Source of the DNA: Hypericum androsaemum
Lineage: Eukaryota; Streptophyta; Magnoliopsida; Malpighiales; Hypericaceae
DNA: 64,000 nucleotides
Direction: 5' to 3'
Assembly: GCA_963995505.1 (NCBI GenBank)
Contig: OZ023182.1
Location: forward strand, 11,400,707 to 11,464,706
Shown here: in pieces, positions 34,395-47,209 of the stretch
Layout: every line of letters begins with the position of its first letter
Position numbering within the stretch: the stretch's first letter is position 1
Position numbers and translations under genes: made by a program
Notes under the pieces: generated by a model
What the model was told of the DNA's origin: nothing
Database searches by the model: none
The model's input: the letters and a program-made list of their open reading frames with translations, nothing else

Positions 34395-37300
34395 CTAACT
34401 TACTTGTCTTGCAAACAGATGTGGGTACTTCATTTTCATCACTTCCTCCATTTCCCAAGTTGCCTCAGCCAAGGAACGATTTGCCCATTCAACCTTGACC
34501 ATCGGAAGCTCTCTATTCCGAAGCTTTCTAACTTCATGATCCAAAATCCTTATTGGATTCTCCTGATATGTCAAATCTCCACTTATCTCTACTATTTGTG
34601 GCTCCAAAACTTGAGTAGGATCGTGCAAGAATCGCTTAAGCATGGAGACATGGAACACTGGATGAATATGTGACAAAGATGGTGGCAAAGCCAATCGATA
34701 TGCCACTGGTCCAACTCGCTCCAAAATCTCAAATGGGCCAATATATCTAGGACTGAGTTTACCCCTTCTTCCAAACCTCATTGTTCCTTTCATAGGTGAA
34801 ACCTTGAGGAAAACATGTAGTCCCACATCAAACTCAATATCCTTTCGTCTCTTATCTGAGTATGACTTTTGCCGACTCTGGGCTGTTTCTAGCCTTTGTC
34901 GAATCAACTGTATCTTCTCATTGGTTTCTTCTACTAAGTCATTACCCAATAGTTATTTCTCACCAACCTCATTCCAACATAACGGAGATCTACATTTTCT
35001 TCCATACAAAGCTTCATATGGAGCCATCTTGATACTTGACTGGTAGCTATTATTATAAGCAAACTCCATCAATGGCAAATAGCGATCCCAACTTCCTCCA
35101 AAGTCAATAACACAAGTTCGCATCATATCTTCTAATATCTGAATAACACGCTCAGACTGGCCATCTGTTTGAGGATGAAAGGCCGTACTCAAATCCAAAC
35201 GAGTTCCCATAGCCTCCTGAAATTGCCTCCAAAACCTTGATGTGAAATGCGTTCCACGATCAGATACAATTGAAACTGGTACACCATGAAGGCGAATAAT
35301 TTCATCCATAAATATCTGAGCAAACCTACTTGCATCATATGTACTCTTTATTGGTAGGAAATGTGAAGATTTTGTCAATCTGTCTACGATAACCCACACT
35401 GCATCATAACCTTTGGAAGTAGTTAGAAGCCCTACTAACAAATCCATTGTTATCTGCTCCCACTTCCAAATTGGAATCTCTAGAGGTTGTAGTAATCCAG
35501 AAGGCCTCTGATGCTCTGCTTTTACCTGTTGACAAGTCAGACACTTTGAAACAAACTTTGCAATGTCCTTTTTCATACCTTGCCACCAATAATTGCATCT
35601 CAAATTATGGTACATTTTTGTAGATCCAGGGTGCATACTGTAGACCGCTTAGTGTGCCTGAGTCAATAGTTCCTTTCTTAGATCTCCAACATCAGGGACA
35701 ACCACTCGAGAACCAAAATACAAGATACCATTAGCACTAAGTCAAAATTTAGGTAATTCACCCTGCTCAACTTGTTCCATCATCACAATAACCTCTGGAT
35801 CCTCCCATTGTAATTCCATAACCCGTCCTCGTAAGGTAGGTCTCATATGCATCTCTGCTAGAAACTTTGGCTGAATTAAGGATTTGCGACTTAAAGCATC
35901 AGCTACCACATTAGCTTTCCCAGGGTGATAGTTAATGGTGCAGTCATAATCCTTAAGTAACTCCATCCACCTTCTCTGTCTTAAGTTCAAATCTCGTTGC
36001 TCAAAGATATACTTGAGGCTTTTATGATCTGTATATATCTCAAACTTCTCACCATACAAGTAGTGCCTCCAAATCTTCAGTGCAAACACAACAGCTGCCA
36101 TTTCCAAGTCATGGACTGGATAATTCTCTTCATGTTTCTTCAGCTGTCTAGAGGCATAAGCAATAACATTCTTGTGTTGCATAAGAACACATCCCAAACC
36201 CACTCTTGAAGCATCACAATACACTGAATATCCACCTGATCCTAAAGGTAGAACCAATACAGGTGTATGGGTTAACCGATCCTTCAATTTTTGAAAACTC
36301 TCTTCACACCTACCCGACCATTCATACTTGGCATTTTTATGAGTTAGCCGAGTTAACGGTGCTGCCAAAGTAGAAAATCCTTTGACAAACCATCGATAAT
36401 ACCCTGCTAAACCCAAAAAACTGCGTATCTCAGTAACATTAGCTGGGGTAGGCCAATTCACAACAGCTTCCACCTTCTTTGGGTCAACTGACACACCATC
36501 TTTAGACACCACATGTCCTAGAAAAGCTACACTTTGAAGCCAAAATTCACACTTTGAGAATTTAGCATATAACTTTTTCTCTCATAGCGTCTGCAACACT
36601 TGTCTAAGGTGTCTCTCATGATCTTCCTGATCAATAGAGTAAATCAATATATCATCAATAAACACAACCACAAACTGATCCAGGAAAGGCTTGAAATTTC
36701 GGTTCATCATATCCATAAAGGCAGCTGGGGCATTAGTCAATCCAAATGGCATAACCAGAAACTCATAATGGCCATATCGAGTCCTGAATGCCGTCTTTGG
36801 AATGTCCATCTCTCTAATCCGCAATTGATGATACCCTGATCTCAAGTCAATCTTAGAAAACCATTTAGATCCCCGTAACTGATCAAACAAATCATCTATT
36901 CTCGGAAGAGGATATCGGTTGCGTATTGTTACCTTATTCAGCTTTCGGTAGTCTATGCACAATCGTAAACTCCCATCTTTCTTCTTCACAAATAGCACTG
37001 GGGCTCCCCAAGGAGAAACACTCGGCCTTATGTACCCTTTATTCAATAAATCTTGTAACTGATCTTTCAACTCTTTCATTTCAGCTGGAGCCATACGATA
37101 AGGTGGTATAGAGATTGGTTCAGTTCCTGGTTCAAGATCAATACAAAATTCAATCTTCCTCTCTGGAGGTAAGCCTGGTAGATCTTCTGGAAATACATCT
37201 GGGTACTCCCTGACAATAGGGATATGATCTACTGAAACATCTTCCTTCCTTATTTCCTTTACCATAGCTAAATAGCTTACACATCCTTTCCTTAGAAACT

Positions 37301-39014
37301 TGCTAGCTTTCATGTAAGAGATAAGCTTTGTAGTACTCACCTTTTTCTCACCCTGAAACTCAAACTCTGCCTCATCTGTTGGATGAAAAATCACTCTTTT
37401 TCCAAAACAATCCACTATCGCATGATAAGTGGATAACACGTCCATACCCACTATGATATCAAAACCATCCATATCCAATATGTATAAATCAGCTGACAAG
37501 TCATGCCCACTAATTTGAATATTGCAGGATCTAACAACTTCACAAACATATACAAACCCACCCGAAGGAGTGGCAACGATCATTGACTCATCCAGACATA
37601 CAGGCATAGCATTCAAACATTGAACATATTGAGATGACACAAAAGAGTGTGTAGAACCCGAATCAAATAGAATACGTGCATAAGATGATCCAATGGGAAG
37701 GTTACCTGACACCATAGTGTTACTAGCATCAGCATCTCTCCTGGTCAAAGCATACACTCTAGGCTGTGCACCGCCTCCTCCACTATCAGGCTTAGGTCCC
37801 TCAATCCTCAAACCTACTTCTCTTTGATCAAGTAGATTGCCCTGCTGAACTTGTGGTCGAGGAAAGTGTTGTGTTGGCGGCCTAACTATCAAACTTGCCA
37901 CTTGCTTACGTTGATCGATTGTAGGACAGTCTTTCACCAAGTGACCTTGCATACCGCAGCGAAAACAAGCTCCTGTCCTTTTATAACAAATATCTCCAGG
38001 ATGTTGTTTACCACAACTTTGGCATCTCCTGAAATTACTGGACTGGCTCTTACTGAATTGCTGACCACGAAAATCCTTCCCTCTACCAAATCTTCCAACT
38101 GGTCCTCCACTCCTAGATGATACTGGTAGATTGTTGGTCCATCTTTCTTGCTGTCTAAAGCCTTGGTTGAAACTCCTTTGTGGTAGTTTTTCAAACTTCT
38201 GGAATTTTGGTTGACTTTGGACCACTCGATGTTCATTATCTCGCATCTCTAAGGTTCGAGCACAATCTACTGCAGCTGCATATGTCTCGAAACCACGAGG
38301 ATACATAACTTTAAACATAGAATCATCAAGCCCACGAACAAACCTCTTTACCTTCATCTCATCATTGGGAACCAAGTGTTTTGCATACCGTGACAGATAA
38401 GTGAACCTCTCATCATATTGAGATACTGTCATCTCTCGGGTCTTCACCAATCGCTCAAATTCAAAAGCTCGGGCATCTTTCAAACTCTCTGGCAAAAACC
38501 GATCCAACAAGGCCTTCGTAAAGATCTCCCAAGTCCATGCATATGATCCCTCATTTTGGAACCAAACTCCAGCCACACCTACCAACTTAAATGATGCCAA
38601 CTCCACCATTTGCTCTTTATCACACCTTAAGATTCTTCTCCTCTTCTCCATCTCATCAATGAATACTTGAGGATCATCACTTAAGCCAGAAAATGTTGGT
38701 GGATGCAACTTCAAGAACTCACCCAAAGAGTCATCTTTAGCAGCTAATGTAACATTCTGCTCTAATTGTGCTTGCTGAGTAGCGATGAATTTCTCCATTG
38801 CTTTCATAACTCTGTCTACACCATCACCACCCTGCCTCTCCATCTCAGAAGTAGGAACATCAGCAACAGGTGGTGGAATCTCATCTCTAGTGACCCTACC
38901 AGCGGTAATGGCCTCCACTGGTGGTGTAGTCTCAGATGTAACATCATATCTTCGACCTTGGGAGCTTTCACCATGCTCCCTAACTGTATCCATACCACTA
39001 CGTGTAACTGTCAT
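34395..39014 (-). pseudogene. Element C Gag-Pol with chromodomain; four in-frame stops, no frameshift
   Basis: One 1540-codon frame from [15 protein letters not shown]. Gag has a capsid domain ([25 protein letters not shown]) and two zinc knuckles ([27 protein letters not shown]). Protease: [42 protein letters not shown] and catalytic [10 protein letters not shown]. RNase [29 protein letters not shown]. Integrase: zinc domain, MDLLVGL, VSDRGTHFTSRF, AFHPQTDGQSE. The C-terminus carries [14 protein letters not shown] and a chromodomain ([16 protein letters not shown]), which in this family targets insertion to modified chromatin. Stops: TGA 36582-36584, TGA 35742-35744, TAA 35649-35651 and TAA 34953-34955 (codons 811, 1091, 1122 and 1354). 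All segments share one reading frame, so the damage is point mutation only. Confidence 0.92.
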
Positions 39015-39160
39015 ATCCTCCTATACAAATAAGTCAGAATTAAGCATACCAAAAGACAACACAACAAAAGAGGTTCAAGGACATGACAAATCCTATGCTC
39101 CATTATACACAACACATAATTCAAATAATAAGCTAGGTTCAAACCAAGTGCTCAGACCGA

Positions 39161-39172
39161 GCTCTGATACCA
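39161..39172 (-). other. Element C primer-binding site
   Basis: TGGTATCAGAGC in element orientation, four bases from the 5' LTR, complementary to initiator methionine tRNA. Confidence 0.92.
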
Positions 39173-39176
39173 AGTC

Positions 39177-41043
39177 TGTCACGACCCAAATTCGTGGTCG
39201 GTGACCGACGCTAGATCATGTCAAACTTAATATAATAAACCACAACCTAGCAAGCCTCAAATCATAATATATCATTCCTATTACCAGGATTGTCAAAATA
39301 TTTTTTTTTTCACAACCTTGTTTCTTCAAACAAACATATTTATCGTGTCCAAAACCTGGTAGGCGTTGGAGTACACATCTTCAACGTCATATCATCAAAC
39401 TCATTCTTTTAAAACATAACATAAATTTACACATACATTACCTATTAACATTAATCTAAAATCACATGTCAAAGACCAACAAATATGTACAATGGAGCGA
39501 CCTAGATTACAAAGACAAAGACCATCCGGAGACCTTTGAACGTAGCCCGAGAAAGAAAGACAACGGGCTGAACTCGGATGAAGAAGCTTCTCCAGATGCA
39601 AACTACGGCTCAAATCTCTTCACCTGTGGATTGAAGTAAGGGGTAAGTGCTTTGAAACACTTAGTAAGCAAATATTATAAGTAACATGTATTTAACCAAC
39701 CAGTCGTTCCCATCAAACTCAACCAAATACTAACACACAACTAAGACAACAAAAGACTACTTCACAGACAAGGTCATCAAAGAATTCACATATCACACGT
39801 AATCAGAACTTCAGATAGACTCTCACAGAACATATAACACAATTCGGATGAACTTCAGATAGGTCTAGATAGTGTCACTCCCACTCCGACACGAGGATAC
39901 CATATCTTAAAGGCGCCATCAGAAACCAACCCCGCCGGCCAAATATCAGATCATATACATATCCAATGTATCCTCAGTATATGTGCACATATGCCAACAT
40001 CCCCGGTTGGTCACGGGTAGACCTCATCATCCGCCATCTCACAAATGACATACCAAACACACGTAATACATATTGACCAGAACATATTGACCACATATCC
40101 AAATTCATACCAAAAGAGTCCCATATCATGAATTGGGCAAAATAGCCCCAAATAAACAAACAATTCCACAAACATCTTCAAATCACATATTAACCAAAAC
40201 TAATCATATAACCATACTTAAACCAATCAAAAGTACACCAAATCATACATATCACCCACGTCTAGTTAACTAAATACATGTTACAAAGAATATCCACTTA
40301 CTAGACAATGGTTGCTTAAACCATTCAAAGAGAAGCTCCGTTCTTCGTTTTACAACTCGTGGCACTCGGATTCAAATGCTGATTAACTAGCCAAAAGAAC
40401 AATTAACCACTATCATCACCTGCCTCTTTCGCATGTAAATATGTCTTAGGAAACATAATACTTCAATTTTTAATTTGCACTTTCTGCCAATACTTGGCTT
40501 CATGTTTCCGTCACACCCATCCCACGGACCACCTACTTCACATAGTGGATGGCTTAATTCATATTACCTTAATCTCAACAGATTTCAAACACATTTTCAT
40601 TTGTCCCAAAAATCTGTATTTCTTTACTTACCAAATTTATCTTTTGTTCACTTGCTCTATACTACAACCTTAACATGATTTCACTCTACATATTAAACTC
40701 CTACAGGAAATACGATTAACCTAACAAACCCATTTATTATCACCTCCATTTATTTTTTAGACTAAACATTTTAATTACCTTCACAAAGTATTTCTCACGT
40801 ACTAGAAACTCCAATTTTTCAATATTAGGGTTGTCATTTTATAACTATCCCTTATTCCCTCATCTAAATAATCTGTACCATAATATATTTTATTTCTAGT
40901 TTCACTATTTGATTCACCTTCAAATTACTTGTTTGTTTAATTACTTCTAAGCATTCATCTAACTAATAATCATATCTAGGCTGTCGTTTCACCATCCCTT
41001 TGATCATCTTCATTTTCTTTAAATCAAACTAAATCAGTAGCTA

Positions 41044-41093
<50 letters not shown>

Positions 41094-41963
41094 CCATTTG
41101 TTTTGACAAATCTGCGCATCATCTCTTCTATAAATTTGTTTCAATATTCTTGTTCAACAACAAATAATCTCAGTTAAAAGTCATACCTTAGGTAACCATC
41201 TATTTTTGTGTACGTCGACCACCCCTTCTTTTCTGTCTTAATTTTCCACGTTAGTTTCTTTGTTCTAGTGATTTTTAATTCTTGCACCATTAAGCTCATC
41301 AATATCTCATTTTATAATGAGATTTGTAATTCTCGTGGACAGTCCCAATAGTGCCATGTTTTTTCTTAGTTTTTATTTTACCCTTATCATGTTTGGTATT
41401 TAGATATTTTCTTACCTCATTCCTGCCGTTTCCCCCTTATTTTAGAGTGATGACTATGTTCTTATCTTACTTTTACTTTTATAGGTTGCCACGTTTTACT
41501 GTACTATATTTATTTTTTTCTTATCCAATTCTACAAGCTAAAATTCAACTAGCTCTTAATCTTCTATTTTTAACCTTTGTTACCGTAACAGCTAAATGTA
41601 CTTTGCTTAATTTACCAAACATAATATGGCTAATCATCATATTGAATAGTTTATTCAAAATTTAGGTTAACTTAAATAAAATCACATAACCAATATTTTC
41701 AATACTGACAAAATCAGACCTATATCAAAGTACCCTAAATTCTTACTTTGTTCCAGCCAGATTATTTCATAAATCAGAAAACTCAAAGAACAAAGTTATA
41801 GATCTAGATGTTATAAAATCACACAAATTGGAATCAACTAATTTGGAGTCCGGATGAGAAAGTTATGCCCATTTTACCGAATGATGACGGACTAAGCTTA
41901 AACCCTTCCAAAACCAACCTTATTTTGTTGTAACAAATTTGGTAGATGGGTGAGGGTATCACA
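39177..41963 (-). mobile_element. Element C 5' LTR
   Basis: 2787 bp, nearly identical to the 3' LTR. Followed on the right by GGTTC plus the final A of LTR A and then satellite. Confidence 0.93.
41047..41090. repeat. (AT)22 microsatellite in LTR C
   Basis: Uninterrupted AT run, one unit shorter than in the 3' LTR. Confidence 0.97.
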
Positions 41964-41969
41964 GGTTCA
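41964..41969 (+). other. GGTTC target duplication plus last base of LTR A2
   Basis: GGTTCA restores the end of LTR A after element C. The next bases, TATTACTTATATAACC, lead into the satellite. Confidence 0.88.
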
Positions 41970-44900
41970 TATTACTTATATAACCTTTTATTGTCATTTA
42001 TTGCCTTATCTTGCCTTATCTTGCATGATTTTGCCTTTTCTTGCGTTATCTTGCATGATTTTGCCTTTTCTTGCCTTATCTTGCCTTTTGTTTCCTTATC
42101 TTTCCTTTTCCGTGCCTTATCTTGCATTTTCCTTGCCTTTTCTTCCCTTTTCTTGCCTTATCTTGCCTTTCCTTGACCTTCCTTGCATTTTCTTGCCTTT
42201 TCTTTCCTTATCTTACCTTTTCCATGCCTTTTTTGCCTTTTTTTGCCTTATCTTATTTTATCTTGCTTTTTCCTGCCTTATCTTGCCTTTTCTTACCTTA
42301 TATTACATTTTCCTTGCAATTCTTATGTTTTTTGCCACATCTTGCCCATTTTTCTGTTATATTACCTTTTCCTTGACTTTTCTTGCCATGTCTTGCATTT
42401 TCTTGCCTTTTCTTTCCTTATCTTGTCTTTTCTTTCCATTTTTTTCCCTTTTCTTGCCTTATCTTACCTTTTCTTCACTTTTATTGTCTTTTCTTGCCTT
42501 TTCTTACATTTTCTTGCCTTATCCAGCCTTTCTTAAATTTTCTTGCCTTATCTTGCTTTATCTTACCTTTCGTTTCCTCATCTTGCCATTTCCTTGCGTT
42601 ATCTTGCCTTTTTCTTGCCTTATCTTGCATGCCTTTTCTCTCTTTATTTTGCCTTCTCTTGCCTTTTCTCTCCTTATCTTTCCTTATCTTGCCTTATCTT
42701 AACTTATCTTGCCTTTTCTTGTCTTACTGTAACTTTTTCTTGCCTTTTCTTTACTTATCTTCTCTTTTCTTGCCTTTTCTTCCCTTTTCTTTCCTTTTCT
42801 TGCTTATCTTGCCTTTTATTGCTTTTTCTTTCATTATCTTGCCATTTATTTCCTTTTCTTTCCTTATCTTGCCTTATCTTGCCTTTTATTGCCTTTTCTC
42901 ACATTTTCTTTCCTTTTCTTGCCTTTTATTGCCTTATCTTGCCTTATCTTCCATTTTCTTGCCTTTTCTTTCCTTATCTTACCTTTTCCATGCCTTTTCT
43001 TGCCGTCACTTGCCTTTTTTTGCATTTTCCTACCTTATCTTACCTTTTCCTTCTTTATCCTACCTTTTCATTGCATTTCTTAAATTCCTTATCCTTCCCT
43101 TTCCCTTCCTTTTCTTGCCTTATCTTTCCATTTGTTTCCTTATCTTGCCTTTTCCTTGCATTTTCTTGTCTTTTCATTGCCTTTTCTTGCCTTATCTTGC
43201 CTTTTCTTTCCTTAACTTGTATTTTCCTTGCCTTTTCTTGCCTTTTCTAGCCTTTACTTGCCTTATCTTGCTTTTTTATTACCTTCTCTTTCCTTATCTT
43301 ATCTTATCCTTGCCTTTTGTTACCTTATCTTCCCTTTTCTAGCCTTTTTCCACCTTGTCTTATCTTATCTAGCCTTTTCTTGCCATAAGAGCCTTTTCTT
43401 ACCCTTTCCTTGCGATTCTTGCATTTTCTTGCCATATCTTGACTTTTCTTCCCTTATCTTGCCTTTTCCTTTGCCTTTTCTTGCCTTATGTTGCCTTCTC
43501 TTATCTTTTCTTGCCTTTTCTTGGCTTTTCATGCCTTTTCTAACCGTTTCTTGCTTTTTTTTACCTTTTCTTGCCTTTTCGAGCCTTTCTTGCCTTATCT
43601 TGAGTATTCTTGCCTTTTCTTGCTTTATCTTTCCTTTTCTTTACATTTTTTTTGCCTTTTCTTGCCTTTTCTTTCCTTTTATTATCTTTTCTTGCCTTTT
43701 CTTTCCTTTTATTATCTTTTCTTGCCTTTTCTTACATTTTCTTGTCTTGTCTTGCCTTTTCTTGAATTTTCTTGCCTTATCTTACCTTATCTTTCCTTTT
43801 GTTTCCTTATCTTACCTTTTTCTTACGTTATCTTGCCTTTTCCTTGCCTTTTCTTGCTTGCCTTTTCTCTCCTTATCTTGCCTTCTCATGCCTTTTCTCT
43901 CCTTATCTTTCCTTATCTTGCCTTATCTTAACTTATCTTGCCTTTTCGTAACTTACCTTAACTTTTCTTGCCTTTTCTTTACTTATCTTCCCTTTTCTTC
44001 CCATTTCTTCCCTTTTCTTTCCTTTGCTTGCCTTATGTTGCTTATCTTGCCTTTTATAGCTTTTTCTTTCCCTATCTTGCCTTTTCTTTCCTTATCTTGC
44101 CTTATCTTGCCTTTTATTGCATTTTCTCACCTTTTCTTTTCTTTTCTTGACTTTTATTGCCTTATCTTGCCTTATCTTCCATTTTCTTGCCTTTTCTTTC
44201 CTTATCTTACCTTTTCCATGCCTTTTCTTGCCGTCTCTTACTTTTTCTTGCCTTTTCCTTCCTTATCCTACCTTTTCATTGCATTTCTTGAATTCCTTAC
44301 CCTTCCTTTTCTCTACCTTTTCTTGCCTTATCTTTCCATTTGTTTCCTTATCATGCATTTTCCTTGCTTTTTCTTGCCTTTTCCTTGCCTTTTCTTGCCT
44401 TATCTTGCCTTTTCTTGCATTTTCCTTGCCTTCTCTTGCCTTTTCTTACCTTTTCTTGCCTTATCTTGCTTTTTTATTGCCTTTTATTTCTTTATCTTAT
44501 CTTATCCTTGCCTTTTGTTCCCTTATCTTCCCTTTTCTAGCCTTTTTCTACCTTGTCTTATCTTATCTAGCCTTTTATTGCCTTAAGATCCTTTTGTTTC
44601 CTTTTCTTACATTTTCCTTGCGATTCTTGCATTTTCTTTCCATTTCTTGCCTTTTCTTCCCTTATCTTGCCTTTTCCTTTGCCTTTTCTTGCCTTATGTT
44701 GCCTTCTTTTAGCTTTTCTTGCCTTATCTTTTCTTTTCATGACTTTTCTAACCGTTTCTTGCTTTTTCTTAACTTTTCTTGCCTTTTCTTGCTTTTCTTG
44801 CCTTATTTTGAGTTTTCTTGGCTTTTCTTGACTTATCTAGCCTTATCTTGCCGTATCTTATGTTATGTTGCCTTACCTTGACTTATCTTGCCTTTTCTTA

Positions 44901-45804
44901 CCTTATCTTGCTTTTTCTTTCCTTATCTTGCCTTTTCTTTCCTTATCTTATTGTATCTAGCGTTATCTTGCCTTATAACCTTTTCTTTCCTTATCTTACG
45001 TTATCTTGCCTTTTCTTTCCATTTTCTTATCTTTTCTTGCCTTATTTTTCCTTTTCTATCATTTTCTTGCCTTTTCTTTCCTTATCAAGCCTTATCTTGC
45101 CTTTTCTTTCCTTATCTTGCTTTATCTTTCCTTTCCTTTCCTTATCTTACTTTTTCTTTCCTTATCTTGCCTTTTGTTACCTTCTCTTGCCTTTTTATTA
45201 CTTTTCTTCCATTCTTTTGCCTTTTCATTCCTTTTCTCGCCTTTTCTTTCCTTTCCATTCCTTATCTTGCCTTTTCTTACCTTATCTTGCCTTTTCTTTC
45301 CTTAGCTTGCCTTTTCTTGCCCTTTTCCTGTCTTTTCTTACCTTATTTTTCCTTTTCTTGCCTTTTCTAACCTTATCTTGCGTTATCTTACCTTTTCTTT
45401 CCTTGCCTTTTCATGCCTTTTCTTGCCTTCTCTTTCCTTTTATTGCCTTTTTTTGCCATATTTTACCTTTTTCTTGCTGTTTCTACCCTTTTCTTTCCTT
45501 ATCTTATCTTTTCCTTGTGATTCTTATGTTTTCTTGCCATATCTTGCCTTTTCTTACCTTTTCTTGCCTTATCACGCCTTTTCTTTCCTTATCTTACCTT
45601 TTTCCTGCCTTATCTTGCCTTATCTTCCTTTTTCTTGCCTTTTCTTGCCTAATATTGCCTTTTCTTTCCTTATCTGGCCTTTTCTTAAATTTTCATGCCT
45701 TTTCTTGTCTTATCTTGCCTTTTCTTGTTTTTTCTTGCCTTTTCCTTCCTTAATTTGCCTTTTCCTACCTTATCTTGCTTTTTCCTTTCCTTATCTTTCC
45801 TTTT
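41970..45804 (+). repeat. Pyrimidine-rich satellite array, block II
   Basis: Same CTTGC/CTTTT/CTTAT satellite and same orientation as block I. A 1.23-kb higher-order unit is present twice (markers ACCTTTTCCATGCC at 42981 and 44210; GCTTTTTTATTRCC near 43270 and 44468) and once in block I (near 4414 and 4674). The part from 44880 to 45480 follows block I 4880-5480 in order, including the rare variant TATTGTATCTAGCGTTATC at 44949 and 4944. It ends at 45804 against the Ty1/copia LTR. Confidence 0.94.
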
Positions 45805-45805
45805 C

Positions 45806-45826
45806 CCCGTCCCGGACCGGGACGGG
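45806..45826. other. Perfect GC hairpin at the satellite/copia junction
   Basis: CCCGTCCCGG, one A, then CCGGGACGGG: a 10-bp perfect inverted repeat with a 1-base loop. It lies exactly between satellite and LTR D. The 3' LTR does not contain this hairpin at the matching place. Confidence 0.8.
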
Positions 45827-46600
45827 CTCGGGCTCGGGCTCGGGTGTGGGTTGCGGGGTGCGGGATTATGGATTTGTGGGAATTGTTCCAGGTTCTAGGG
45901 CCTTATCTTTTTAGAGCAGGGCCGGACTTGTTGTAGTGATCCTAGGCCCAAAAAGTCCTCTGGGCTTCTTGGGCTTCCGTTTGGACAAGCCCACGCTCTG
46001 GAACCTTCTTCTCCTTCCAGGTGGCTTTGAATTTAAATTTCGAATTTAAAATTCATGCCAATAAATGGGATAACAGCCAAATAAATATGGGATTTTTATG
46101 GGTCTTGTAACAGCCCATTTATTGGGTGGGTTAATGGCCTTATTAAATCCGGATTTGAATGTTGGAGGTCCTAGGCCCCTATAAAAGGAGTCCTCCTCCT
46201 TCATTCCAAATCACCCCAGCTCTTCACCTCTTCAGAGCTCTCTACTTCTCCCTCCTTAGCATAGCATTTCTCACTTTCATTGTGTCGGAGTTCTAAGGCT
46301 ACGAAAGGTTCGAAAGGTGTGCTATAGTACTTCCTATAGTACTTGTGGTTGGGCGTTGTACCTTGGGAGCTCTATTACCCACGGAGGCCTGAAGCATATA
46401 GGCGGGTAATAAGAGTTTAAGGGCACACGGTTAAATTGTGGCCTCGTCCAAGATTCAATCCGAAGTCCTAACTTGAAGACGAAGGTGTTACACACTTACC
46501 TACAAGTGTGATCGTGAGCATCCTCTAGACTCCTCTCTTTATATGCTTACTATTTATATTTACATGCTCATACTATAATTTACTAATATTTGTTCCAACA
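45827..46600 (+). mobile_element. Element D 5' LTR, truncated
   Basis: Matches 52407-53182 from the GGGCTC hexamer run to TTTGTTCCAACA. The first part of the LTR (51899 to about 52406 in the 3' copy) is missing. It contains the TATA box at 46180-46187. Confidence 0.88.
46180..46187 (+). promoter_or_regulatory. TATA box of LTR D
   Basis: TATAAAAG in CCCCTATAAAAGGAG, conserved in the 3' LTR at 52762-52769. A pyrimidine-rich start region follows. Confidence 0.65.
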
Positions 46601-47209
46601 ATCTTAAATTCTTATTAGCTTTTAAATATTAGTAAATTAGTTCGTAGATCATATTCTTGTCGGAAAAAAAAAGGTTTATGTACCATTTAACTCCTATTTG
46701 TAATCTGTGTCGAAATCTGTTTAGTTCTAGATTTAATTTGCAAAGAAGATTGGAAAGGCAAGTTACAGTTATAAACGGAAAAAAAAATTAACTTCGGCCT
46801 TAATAGTATTCTGTACCTTTTTAATCTGGTCTTCACCTTTGCTGTGATACAATCATTTTTAAACTGAAATAGGTAACGCATAATTTAAAAGAGATTCGCC
46901 TACGTACTGTAATCATTTCTTTTATAATGATTAATTGTCTACTGGGTTGTTCATGCAATTAAAAATTTCACGTTACAGTTTTGAGTTTTAATTGTATTTG
47001 CTCACTGGAAAGATAATTAATTTAATAGAGTTATCGTTATAATTTATTTCACCAATGAATACAATCTTGTAGTTCGGGGTAAGTATTTACCTGTTACGAA
47101 CGTTACTGACCATTCAAAGTGCAGAATATTGTGGGGTTCGAACCAATTAATTACTAGTTTAATTGGTATTGTTGAAACTGGTTTCTTACTAAATTCTATA
47201 TTTTTTTAG
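46601..47209 (+). other. Element D leader, no recognisable primer-binding site
   Basis: AT-rich 609 bp between the LTR and the gag ATG. The bases after the LTR (ATCTTAAATTC) do not match the usual initiator-Met site, which has either decayed or differs in this family. Confidence 0.6.

Larger units (their letters stand above)
31558..41963 (-). mobile_element. Element C: full-length Tekay/Del-like chromovirus (10.4 kb)
   Basis: Complete Ty3/gypsy element on the minus strand: 5' LTR 39177-41963, primer-binding site 39161-39172, one gag-pol frame 39014-34395, polypurine tract 34347-34359, 3' LTR 31558-34346, flanked by GGTTC duplications. The LTRs are 2787 and 2789 bp with TGTGATACC...GTCGTGACA ends, and I noticed only about three substitutions plus one AT repeat step between them. 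The long LTRs, two-knuckle Gag and a C-terminal chromodomain place it with Tekay/Del-type chromoviruses. Confidence 0.94.
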
